From an uncultured Porphyromonas sp. (lineage in GTDB: Bacteria; Bacteroidota; Bacteroidia; Bacteroidales; Porphyromonadaceae), in the NCBI GenBank assembly GCA_900538385.1, contig UWSO01000047.1, forward strand, positions 1 through 11,976: a DNA stretch of 11,976 nt. The letters run 5' to 3'. Below, in pieces: positions 1 to 6,750 of this stretch. Numbering within the stretch: the stretch's first letter is position 1; every line of letters begins with the position of its first letter. The translations under genes and the position numbers were made by a program. The notes under the pieces are model-generated. The model ran no database searches, was not told where the DNA came from, and was given only the letters and a program-made list of their open reading frames with translations.

Positions 1-116
1 TTCGGAAGTATCAAATGAAACTTCGGAAGAATCAAATCATAAGTCCGAAGAATTTACCATTTCCTCGGGAGCAAATCAAAAATATCCACCGAGCTATTTG
101 GGAATTTCTAGGGAGG
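1..116 (+). repeat. Dispersed repeat, copy A (21-nt period)
   Basis: Bases 1-55 match the reverse complement of 6772-6826 at 52 of 55 positions. A weaker ungapped similarity continues to about base 116 (matching down to about 6711). Inside the copy, units of 21 nt start at about 2, 23 and 44, each opening with TCGGAAG or TCCGAAG. Read in frame from base 2 the units encode SEVSNET, SEESNHK and SEEFTIS. The copy is cut by the window edge, so its true start is unknown. I cannot tell whether it is a decayed coding repeat or a non-coding intergenic element. Confidence 0.8.
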
Positions 117-179
117 AACTGGAACAAGCTCATTTTTATATGCGTCAGCCCTGGGAGAAATCAAATGATATATATGTCC

Positions 180-195
180 GAGGAAATGTTTCCTC
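180..195. repeat. Small inverted repeat GAGGAAA/TTTCCTC
   Basis: Seven bases, GAGGAAA at 180-186, are perfectly inverted as TTTCCTC at 189-195 around a 2-nt centre. The same TTTCCTC/GAGGAAA core recurs in the repeat region near 6837-6895, so it probably belongs to the same repeat family rather than being a terminator. No T-run follows. Confidence 0.5.
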
Positions 196-351
196 CCCAC
201 ATGAAGATTGGCAAATTCCTACATTGGTATTCTCTTTTCTCACAATTTGTACTTCCCAACAGCCCCACTATAAGGCGCCATATCAAGGAGTAACCTAATT
301 ATAACTCTGTTTACTGATAAGCCTTCTAGAGGAGTTCAGAGGAAGCCCAAT

Positions 352-385
352 GTAGAGATTCTCTACGATTTAAAAGCGCGTAGAG
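352..385. promoter_or_regulatory. Overlapping inverted repeats abutting the promoter
   Basis: Three arms can pair in two exclusive ways. GTAGAG (352-357) pairs with CTCTAC (361-366) around a 3-nt loop. Alternatively CTCTACG (361-367) pairs with CGTAGAG (379-385) around an 11-nt spacer. The last arm ends one base before the proposed -33 TTG at 386. This position would suit an operator for a dimeric regulator, but no regulator is known here. A role as the 3' end of an upstream transcript is also possible, although no T-run follows. Confidence 0.4.
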
Positions 386-417
386 TTGCTTTGTATCAAT
401 ACTTTTTCATACCTTTG
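386..417 (+). promoter_or_regulatory. Bacteroidetes-type promoter of the envelope operon
   Basis: TACCTTTG at 410-417 matches the TAnnTTTG -7 consensus of Bacteroidetes primary-sigma promoters. A TTG at 386-388 lies 21 nt upstream, and a TTTG at 390-393 lies 16 nt upstream; either could be the -33 element. Transcription would begin near 424, leaving a leader of about 140 nt before the ATG at 562. No competing promoter match was seen between here and the gene. Confidence 0.65.
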
Positions 418-446
418 ACAGCAAATAGGGTGAGGTAGTACACTTG

Positions 447-500
447 GCTCTCCCTTAGAGGCGTTTTTATTTAAAGCGTCTACTAACGTTTGGGAGGAGC
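447..500 (+). promoter_or_regulatory. Possible leader stem-loop in the operon 5' UTR
   Basis: GCTCTCCC (447-454) can pair with GGGAGGAGC (492-500), leaving one bulged G and a 37-nt loop. The pairing lies wholly within the predicted untranslated leader. It may affect mRNA stability or translation, but the stem is short and no riboswitch family is recognisable. Confidence 0.25.
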
Positions 501-561
501 GAGGCTACCCCCATTTACACACTAATCACTGAGTATTATTAACCAATTTAATAGTTTGACT

Positions 562-2826
562 ATGAATAGAAAACTTCTACTACTATGTACGGCTCTTGTA
601 GCTCTTCTGAGCTTCAACGGAGCCAAGGCACAGGTCAAGGATGCCAGCATCACCGTCGGTGGTGGCTTTGAGTATCAGTTCTTCGACAAAGCTCTAAACA
701 TTGACAACGCAATGCTTTGGGGCATACGTGCAGGCTTCGGCTTTGGCCCGATCGTAGAGCTACGCGGTGTCTATGATCGCTCTTTTGGCATCAAGTCCAA
801 GCTCAGCGATCCTAATGGAGCGTGGAATATCGATCCTATCTTTAAGGATCAAATGAGCGATCGCAAGATCGACATCGAGCGCTACGGAGCTGAGCTCAAG
901 TTCAACCTCCTCGATGGCTACATTCTAGCTCCTTATCTACTCGTCGGTGGTGGTATCCAAAACATGAAGTATGAGCTACCTATCGCAGATAAGAAGATCG
1001 AGACGATGAAGACTGATCACCTATACTTCTCTGGAGCACTAGGCTTTAAGATCAATCTAGCACCTCGTATTGCCCTTAACCTATCGGGTAACTACCTAGG
1101 CTTCCGCACAGATCTACTAAATCCTTACATCAATCTTGGGAAGGCGAGCGAGAAGGTGGACAAGAACGGTCTAGCTCTGATGAATAACTTCTCAGCTCAT
1201 GCTGGTCTTTCTATCTACCTCGGTGGGTACAACCCCAGAGGTGGTAACGAGGTGAGCCGTGCTTACAGAGATTTCTTCTCCAATGGGTTCCGCGGTATGG
1301 TATTCACGATCGAGCCTTCTATGCTCTATATGGACTTCAACCAGAACTCTTACTGGAATAGCCGCGACTCATGGTTCTACGGAGGTCAGCTAGGTCTGGA
1401 CTTCAACAACACCTTTGGTGTACGTGGATTCTACTATCAAGCTGGTAAGACTGGCAAGAAGCCCAACTTCAAGTTTGACAACGAGCGCGCTATCTATGGT
1501 GGTTACTTCACCGGTCGCCTCAACCTGCCTCGTGGTGTGACACCTTATGTCAACCTAGGTGCTGGTTACCTTGATGCTAACCTCTCTGAGGAGGCTACCG
1601 AGCTAGACAAGACAAACCTACATGACGTCGTCTTCGGTATGGCTGGTATCGGTCTAGAGGTACCCCTCTTCCGCTATATGAGTCTATTCGGTAGTGCAAA
1701 CCTCATCGCACACCCCGCTCCTGGCGTCAAGACAACTTCTATCACAAATAAGTCTGAGATCCTCGCTAAGAATATGGCTTACCAGTTCGGTGTACGCTTT
1801 AACCTAGGCCAGCCAGCTCGTCACTACGAGTTTGATACCGAGGAGGACAAGACTACACAAGAGCGTATCAACGAGTACCGTGAGTACCATTACTATGGTC
1901 AGGATCGTGACGATGATGAGTACGTACGTATGACTCCATCTGAGATCGAGGATATGGCACAGCGCATCATCGACCGCAACCGTAGCAACAAGAGCAAGAA
2001 GCAGAGTGCTACCGAGCAGGAGCAAGGCCAGTGCAAGTCTAAGAGTCAGTGCAAGTCTAAGGGACACACATATCATCAGCCTAACGACGACGCTCTCACT
2101 CCACTAGAGCGCGAACTAATACACGCCCTCATCGGCAACGCTCCTCGATATGTCGCTCCACAGCAAGCTACTCAGTGCCCTAAGGCTGCAGCAGCTCAAA
2201 ACAATGAAGAGGTGGCTACGCAAAACGAAGAGATCCTCAATCGTCTTGACGCTATCGACAGGAGAATACAGCAGAGCGAGCAGATGCGTTCACAGCAGCC
2301 TGCTACGACGACTGTCGTAACGACTCCTCCTACTCACCCTGCATATCAGACTCCTGTTACGCCATCTACCGTAGCGACAATAGACAGTGATGCTACACCC
2401 GTTGACAACAACACCAAGAGCTTCATCAAGCTAAACTCTGTCGGAGTCCTCGTCGGTGGGAACATTGTCAAGCCAAAGGATCAGAAGGCTTTTGGAGCAT
2501 TTGAGGTAGGTGTACGTGCTTTCATGCCTATCAGCAACACGAAGCTAGACTTTGTTCCTGAGTTCTTCGTAGGCTTCGGCAACAAGACTACTTTCGGACT
2601 TACGGGTAATGTAGTGTACAACTTCCAGTTCAAGGAGCTTGGCAACTTTGTACCTTACCTAGGTGCAGGTGTCGGCGTCTATACAGACACACAGTTTGGT
2701 GCTAACTTCCTTTTAGGTACTTCATACAAGCTACCACAGCTCAATAGCGCACTATTCCTAGACTATGGTCTTCGCACCACAGGGCGTAATCACAGCATAT
2801 CTCTAGGATACCGCTTCTACTTCTAA
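562..2826 (+). CDS. Outer-membrane protein with three predicted beta-barrel domains
   Basis: This 754-residue protein has a clear signal peptide, with hydrophobic residues 5-18 and likely cleavage after AKA at 23. The ATG at 562 is preferred over the TTG at 556 because it starts directly at the basic N-terminus of the signal. Three regions rich in alternating aromatic and glycine residues follow: about 24-222, 240-415 and 621-754. Each contains a similar strand with a PY-plus-Gly-rich core (P124, P328, P698). The first two align as a duplication, and the third shows about eight candidate strands. The chain ends in YRFYF, a typical C-terminal aromatic signal for outer-membrane insertion. Residues 416-615 form a charged, Gln/Thr/Pro-rich linker with all three cysteines of the mature protein (491, 497, 539) and a short predicted coiled coil near 546-578. 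The exact family was not recognised. It is probably co-transcribed with the OmpA-domain gene 20 nt downstream. Confidence 0.85.
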   Translation: MNRKLLLLCTALVALLSFNGAKAQVKDASITVGGGFEYQFFDKALNIDNAMLWGIRAGFGFGPIVELRGVYDRSFGIKSKLSDPNGAWNIDPIFKDQMSDRKIDIERYGAELKFNLLDGYILAPYLLVGGGIQNMKYELPIADKKIETMKTDHLYFSGALGFKINLAPRIALNLSGNYLGFRTDLLNPYINLGKASEKVDKNGLALMNNFSAHAGLSIYLGGYNPRGGNEVSRAYRDFFSNGFRGMVFTIEPSMLYMDFNQNSYWNSRDSWFYGGQLGLDFNNTFGVRGFYYQAGKTGKKPNFKFDNERAIYGGYFTGRLNLPRGVTPYVNLGAGYLDANLSEEATELDKTNLHDVVFGMAGIGLEVPLFRYMSLFGSANLIAHPAPGVKTTSITNKSEILAKNMAYQFGVRFNLGQPARHYEFDTEEDKTTQERINEYREYHYYGQDRDDDEYVRMTPSEIEDMAQRIIDRNRSNKSKKQSATEQEQGQCKSKSQCKSKGHTYHQPNDDALTPLERELIHALIGNAPRYVAPQQATQCPKAAAAQNNEEVATQNEEILNRLDAIDRRIQQSEQMRSQQPATTTVVTTPPTHPAYQTPVTPSTVATIDSDATPVDNNTKSFIKLNSVGVLVGGNIVKPKDQKAFGAFEVGVRAFMPISNTKLDFVPEFFVGFGNKTTFGLTGNVVYNFQFKELGNFVPYLGAGVGVYTDTQFGANFLLGTSYKLPQLNSALFLDYGLRTTGRNHSISLGYRFYF
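2029..2061 (+). repeat. Direct repeat encoding QCKSK twice
   Basis: The 15-base sequence CAGTGCAAGTCTAAG occurs at 2029-2043 and again at 2047-2061. This is a perfect 18-nt-period duplication inside the linker of the barrel protein, encoding QCKSKS and QCKSKG (residues 490-501). Identity at the DNA level suggests a recent duplication or slippage, so copy number may vary between strains. Confidence 0.85.
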
Positions 2827-2846
2827 TCACTTATCACTACAACAGT

Positions 2847-3836
2847 ATGACTAAGAAATCAATAATAGTCGGGCTGTGCGTGATCCTTCTGTCTGCTGCT
2901 GTCTCCACATCCGTGGAGGCACAGCAAGACAAGCGTCAAGCACCTCGCCAGAAGCGCGACCGCACAGAGCGTGTCGACAAGGGCGAGCGTGACAGACGTG
3001 AGAAAGTGGTGGTTATGACAAAGCAGGAGCTGGCTACGCTCGTTAGTGCCATAGTCACCGCAGCCGAGGAAAACGACGCTGAGGAGCAGCAGTACAGCAC
3101 ATGTCCGCAAGAGCGTGATATAACTATCACAAGTAATAAGGATAGAGACCTCCTCTACCTACTCCTACAGTATCACAACCTCAACGCTATGAAGGCAGCT
3201 CCAGTCTATACACAGCCGGGACAGCCTATCAACGTCGGAGGACAGCTATACTACCCAGCTGGTAGTAATCTCGTCGTAACTCAGGGCGCTCAAGGCGCTC
3301 TGCCTACTAACGATGCAGACAAGATCAAAGCACTCGAGGAGGACCTAGCTCGCCTCAAGGCTGCTCAGCAAGATCCTCAGCGTGACGACGATCAGATAGC
3401 TCAGCAGCTGGCTGCTCTACGTAATCAGCTGGACGAGCTAGAGAAGGCTCCAGCACAGGCCCCTGTCTACAACTACGACAACCGTCGGGTTATCCACCAA
3501 GACCGCTCACGCAACAACGTGCAGCTCAGTCGTAGCGTATTCTTTAAGGTCAACTCGGACGTACTCAACGCAGAGGGGCTCGAGGCTGTACGCAACGTTG
3601 CCGACTTCGTCATCGGTGACCCACGCGCTCTCGTCCTCGTATACGGCTATGCAAGTATTGATGGTCCTGTAGACTTCAACAACAAGCTCGCTGCCAAGCG
3701 TGCTGCCAGTGTCATCAAGGCACTACAAGCAGCAGGCGTACCAGCAGCTGCTATCAAGCGCTATGACAACGGTGTCGACACGACTCCAGCCAAGCGTACC
3801 GATGCACGCCGTGTAGATATGGACGTCATCTACTAA
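2847..3836 (+). CDS. Secreted coiled-coil protein with OmpA-type peptidoglycan-binding domain
   Basis: This 329-residue protein starts at an ATG 20 nt after the barrel gene. It has a signal peptide (hydrophobic 6-19, likely cleavage after VEA at 25) with no convincing lipobox. A strongly basic segment covers about 28-50. A short helical module at 57-87 ends in Cys-Pro (C86, the only cysteine of the mature form). A Gln/Glu-rich coiled coil runs about 156-201, and an OmpA C-terminal domain about 225-329. That domain has FFKVNSDVL, GYASIDGP, the NNKLAAKRA helix and a final DARRVDM, matching the family's meso-diaminopimelate-binding layout. There is no N-terminal barrel, so it should be periplasmic and bind peptidoglycan. 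Its partner in the outer membrane is plausibly the barrel protein encoded just before it. A specific gene name cannot be given. Confidence 0.88.
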   Translation: MTKKSIIVGLCVILLSAAVSTSVEAQQDKRQAPRQKRDRTERVDKGERDRREKVVVMTKQELATLVSAIVTAAEENDAEEQQYSTCPQERDITITSNKDRDLLYLLLQYHNLNAMKAAPVYTQPGQPINVGGQLYYPAGSNLVVTQGAQGALPTNDADKIKALEEDLARLKAAQQDPQRDDDQIAQQLAALRNQLDELEKAPAQAPVYNYDNRRVIHQDRSRNNVQLSRSVFFKVNSDVLNAEGLEAVRNVADFVIGDPRALVLVYGYASIDGPVDFNNKLAAKRAASVIKALQAAGVPAAAIKRYDNGVDTTPAKRTDARRVDMDVIY

Positions 3837-3847
3837 TGGATTGCAGA

Positions 3848-3865
3848 CTACCCCGTCAAGGGTAG
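3848..3865 (+). other. Small hairpin after the OmpA-domain gene
   Basis: CTACCC (3848-3853) and GGGTAG (3860-3865) form a perfect 6-bp stem with a 6-nt loop, 11 nt after the stop codon and ahead of the main terminator. It lacks a T-run and may simply protect the 3' end of the transcript. Confidence 0.4.
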
Positions 3866-3888
3866 CTCAAGCAGTCTTAGATAATTAT

Positions 3889-3930
3889 AGAGAGGAGGAG
3901 AGCTCAGCGAGTTCTCCTCCTCTCTTTTTT
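3889..3930 (+). terminator. Rho-independent terminator of the envelope operon
   Basis: AGAGAGGAGGAGAGCTC (3889-3905) pairs with GAGTTCTCCTCCTCTCT (3909-3925) at 16 of 17 positions around a 3-nt loop. A run of T residues (3925-3930) follows immediately. This separates the envelope pair from clpB. Confidence 0.92.
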
Positions 3931-4029
3931 ATCGTCTCTTCTACATAACCGCCAACAGACAATTTGTCACACGCTCCCAGCCTTTGGCACATCTGTTGCT
4001 TGAGACAATCAGAATCAAACCTTAAAAAC

Positions 4030-6624
4030 ATGAACATAGATAAGTACACCATCAAATCACAGCGGGTGATCCAAACGATGATCGCTCAAGCGCGCCAGCA
4101 AGGACATCAGGCTCTCGAGCCTATATGCCTTCTGGATGCGCTGCTACGTGAGGGTCGTGATGTCGTCGAGTATGTCGCTACCAAGGCTGGTGCCTACATG
4201 CATCAGATAGAGCAGTCAGTAGCACAGCAGCTAGAGCGTCTACCTCACGTCTCTGGTGGAGAGCCTTACCTCTCTAACCAGACGAACCAAGTGCTCACCC
4301 AGTCGGAGCAGATAGCTAGCGAGATGGGTGACCAATACATAGCCGTAGAGCATATGCTCCTAGCACTCCTCAAGGTGTCTAGTGATGCTCGTCAGCTACT
4401 CCTAGACGCAGGCTTGACCTACGCAGATGCTGAGGAGGCTATCCGTGAGCTTCGCAAGGGGCGCAAGGTAGACTCAGCCACAAGTGATCAGCAGTACAAT
4501 GCCCTCAGCAAGTACGCTATCAACCTTTGTGAGCGAGCTCGTGAAGGCAAGCTAGACCCAGTCATAGGTCGTGACGAAGAGATACGTCGTGTCCTGCAGA
4601 TACTCTCTCGTCGTACGAAGAATAATCCTATTCTCGTCGGTGAGCCTGGTGTCGGTAAGACCGCCATAGCCGAGGGCTTGGCGCATCGTGTCATACGTGG
4701 CGACGTGCCTGAGAACCTCAAGGACAAGCTCATTTACTCGCTCGATATGGGAGCTCTCATAGCGGGAGCAAAGTATCAGGGAGAGTTTGAGGAGCGTCTC
4801 AAGTCGGTCGTCAACGAGGTGACCGCCTCCGATGGACAGGTGATTCTCTTCATCGATGAGATCCATACACTCGTTGGTGCGGGAGCTTCACAAGGTGCTA
4901 TGGATGCGGCAAACATCCTCAAGCCTGCCTTGGCTCGTGGTGAGCTACGGGCTATTGGAGCCACCACCCTCGATGAGTACCGTAAGTGCTTTGAAAAGGA
5001 CAAAGCGCTCGAGCGTCGCTTCCAGATGGTGATGGTCGACGAGCCTGATGAGATGAGTAGTATCTCTATCCTGAGAGGTCTGAAGGAGCGGTATGAGAAC
5101 CACCACAAGGTGCGTATCCAAGACGATGCAATCCTAGCAGCTGTCCAGCTGAGCGAGCGTTACATCACAGACCGCTTCCTCCCGGACAAAGCTATCGACC
5201 TTGTGGACGAAGCTGCCGCACGACTACGTATCCAGATAGACTCGATGCCCGAAGAGCTAGACGAGCTGGAGCGTCGTATCAAGCAGCTAGAGATAGAGCG
5301 TGAGGCGATCAAGCGTGAGCATGATGAGCCTAAGCTGGCGGCACTCTCCAAGCAGATAGCAGATCTAGAGGAAGAGCGCAATGCGCTGGCTGCTCAGTGG
5401 CATGGCGAGAAGGACCTGGTCAATGAAGCGCAGCAACTGAAAGTAGAGCGTGAGCAAACCTCTATTGAGGCAGACAAAGCAGAGCGACTAGGCGACTACG
5501 GTCGTGTGGCTGAGCTACGCTACGGAAGGCTCAAGGAGATAGACGATCAGATAGCTCAGATCAATCAGAAGCTAGCCGAGCAGCGTGCCTCTGGCACCGC
5601 ACTGATCACCGAAGAGGTGACGGCCGAAGACATCGCTGACATCGTAGCCCGCTGGACCGGTATCCCCGTAAGTCGTATGCTCATGAGCGAGCGCGACAAG
5701 CTACTCAACCTAGAGGCCGAGCTACACAAGCGTGTCGTCGGTCAGGAGGAGGCGATCACCGCTATTGCTGATGCGGTGCGTCGTAGCCGTGCGGGCTTGC
5801 AAGATCCCAATAGGCCGATCGGTTCCTTTATCTTCCTCGGCACGACAGGTGTCGGTAAGACAGAGGTGGCAAGGGCCTTGGCTGAGTGCCTCTTTGACGA
5901 TGAGCACATGATGACCCGTATCGATATGAGCGAGTATCAGGAGAAGTTTAGCGCGACGCGTCTCATCGGAGCGCCTCCTGGCTACGTCGGTTACGATGAA
6001 GGTGGTCAGCTCACCGAGGCGATCAGGCGTAAGCCTTACTCGGTCGTGCTATTTGATGAGATTGAGAAGGCGCATCCCGACGTTTTCAACCTACTCCTCC
6101 AAGTGCTAGACGATGGTAGGCTGACAGACAATAAGGGGCATGTGGTCAACTTCAAGAACACGATCATCATCATGACCAGTAACCTCGGCTCCGACCTGAT
6201 CCGTCACAACTTCGAGCACATCAATGAGCAGAATCGTGAAGAGGTCATCGAGCGGACCGAAGAGGAGGTCAAGACGCTACTCAAGCAGACGATCCGTCCT
6301 GAGTTTATCAACCGTATTGATGAGACCATCGTCTTCACGCCGTTGACTAAGCCTCAGATCGCTCAGATCGTACGTCTACAGCTCGACAAGGTAGCTCGTA
6401 CACTCAAGGAGAACGGCGTAACGCTCCACTACAGCGATGCCGCCATCGACCTACTCTCTGAGCGGGGCTACGATCCAGAGTTTGGCGCACGTCCTGTCAA
6501 GCGTGTCATACAGCGCCTCGTCCTCAACGAGCTCTCGAAGGCACTCCTAGCAGGCACCGTAGAGCGCACGAAGCCTATCACGCTAGACGTCGGTGCTGAC
6601 AAGCAGCTCACCTTCGTAGACTAA
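4030..6624 (+). CDS. clpB: ATP-dependent disaggregase ClpB
   Basis: ClpB is a hexameric AAA+ chaperone that, with DnaK, pulls polypeptides out of aggregates in the cytoplasm after stress. At 864 residues it has the usual full length. Order of parts: N domain (about 1-145); NBD1 with Walker A GEPGVGKT (204-211), pore-loop Tyr 249, Walker B Asp276-Glu277 and arginine fingers 329-330; charged coiled-coil middle domain (about 408-518); NBD2 with Walker A GTTGVGKT (604-611), pore-loop Tyr 652, Walker B Asp676-Glu677 and the FINRIDE sensor region. The middle domain separates it from ClpA and ClpC. The ATG at 4030 gives the normal MNIDKYTIKSQ start. An in-frame TTG at 3964 would add 22 residues unlike any ClpB N-terminus. 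It is monocistronic between two terminators. I found no clear heat-shock operator or good TAnnTTTG promoter in 3931-4029. Confidence 0.98.
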   Translation: MNIDKYTIKSQRVIQTMIAQARQQGHQALEPICLLDALLREGRDVVEYVATKAGAYMHQIEQSVAQQLERLPHVSGGEPYLSNQTNQVLTQSEQIASEMGDQYIAVEHMLLALLKVSSDARQLLLDAGLTYADAEEAIRELRKGRKVDSATSDQQYNALSKYAINLCERAREGKLDPVIGRDEEIRRVLQILSRRTKNNPILVGEPGVGKTAIAEGLAHRVIRGDVPENLKDKLIYSLDMGALIAGAKYQGEFEERLKSVVNEVTASDGQVILFIDEIHTLVGAGASQGAMDAANILKPALARGELRAIGATTLDEYRKCFEKDKALERRFQMVMVDEPDEMSSISILRGLKERYENHHKVRIQDDAILAAVQLSERYITDRFLPDKAIDLVDEAAARLRIQIDSMPEELDELERRIKQLEIEREAIKREHDEPKLAALSKQIADLEEERNALAAQWHGEKDLVNEAQQLKVEREQTSIEADKAERLGDYGRVAELRYGRLKEIDDQIAQINQKLAEQRASGTALITEEVTAEDIADIVARWTGIPVSRMLMSERDKLLNLEAELHKRVVGQEEAITAIADAVRRSRAGLQDPNRPIGSFIFLGTTGVGKTEVARALAECLFDDEHMMTRIDMSEYQEKFSATRLIGAPPGYVGYDEGGQLTEAIRRKPYSVVLFDEIEKAHPDVFNLLLQVLDDGRLTDNKGHVVNFKNTIIIMTSNLGSDLIRHNFEHINEQNREEVIERTEEEVKTLLKQTIRPEFINRIDETIVFTPLTKPQIAQIVRLQLDKVARTLKENGVTLHYSDAAIDLLSERGYDPEFGARPVKRVIQRLVLNELSKALLAGTVERTKPITLDVGADKQLTFVD

Positions 6625-6639
6625 GCACTCACTGAGTGC
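6625..6639 (+). other. Palindrome directly after the clpB stop
   Basis: GCACTCA-C-TGAGTGC is a perfect 15-base palindrome that begins on the base after the clpB stop codon. It can fold as a 6-bp hairpin with a 3-nt loop. No T-run follows, so it is unlikely to terminate transcription alone. Confidence 0.5.
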
Positions 6640-6665
6640 CTACAAGAAATAGGGCATAAATCTCT

Positions 6666-6694
6666 CTGATGCAAGGCTAACAAGCCTTCGTCAG
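6666..6694 (+). other. Stem-loop in the clpB 3' untranslated region
   Basis: CTGATGcAAGGCT (6666-6678) pairs with AGCCTTCGTCAG (6683-6694) over 12 pairs, including one G-U pair and one bulged C, closed by an AACA loop. There is no T-run. It lies between the clpB stop and the terminator, so it may stabilise the message end. Confidence 0.55.
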
Positions 6695-6705
6695 CAGACT
6701 CTTAT

Positions 6706-6750
6706 AAATCTCCACCGAGGAAATCCTAAATTCTTCGGTGGAGATTTTTT
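6706..6750 (+). terminator. Rho-independent terminator of clpB
   Basis: AAATCTCCACCGA (6706-6718) pairs perfectly with TCGGTGGAGATTT (6735-6747) around a 16-nt loop, followed by a T-run that ends at 6750. The stem overlaps the end of the inverted dispersed repeat. The equivalent stretch of copy A (about 87-116) keeps CCACCGAG but lacks the complementary arm. Confidence 0.85.

Larger units (their letters stand above)
1..561. other. Gene-free region upstream of the envelope operon
   Basis: I see no convincing gene here. Positions 1-116 are a repeat copy that probably continues beyond the window edge. One frame is open from base 2 to a stop at 298, but only its first part has any recognisable pattern (the 7-residue SEES-type repeat), and the rest does not look like a protein. 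Positions 180-195 form the small inverted repeat GAGGAAA-TG-TTTCCTC. Overlapping inverted repeats occupy 352-385, a promoter lies at 386-417, and about 140 nt of leader runs to the ATG at 562. The region is richer in A+T than the genes that follow. Confidence 0.7.

Noticed and set aside
2..298. Open frame running in from the window edge
   Set aside because: Only its repeat part is patterned; the rest has no family resemblance, and the overlapping frame from base 15 is open as well. It could be the end of a gene outside the window, but this cannot be supported.
556..561. TTG start for the barrel protein two codons upstream
   Set aside because: The ATG at 562 leads directly into a standard signal peptide; nothing supports the rarer codon.
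3979..3986. AGCCTTTG as a -7 promoter element for clpB
   Set aside because: Two mismatches to TAnnTTTG, including the key TA, and the nearest TTTG is only 12 nt upstream.
3964..4029. Longer ClpB start at a TTG, adding 22 residues
   Set aside because: The added residues do not resemble a ClpB N-terminus, while the ATG at 4030 gives the expected start and length.
6621..6642. CIRCE-like heat-shock operator at the clpB stop (GCACTC and GAGTGC halves)
   Set aside because: CIRCE halves are separated by 9 bases and lie in promoters; here the spacer is 3 bases and the site follows the gene.
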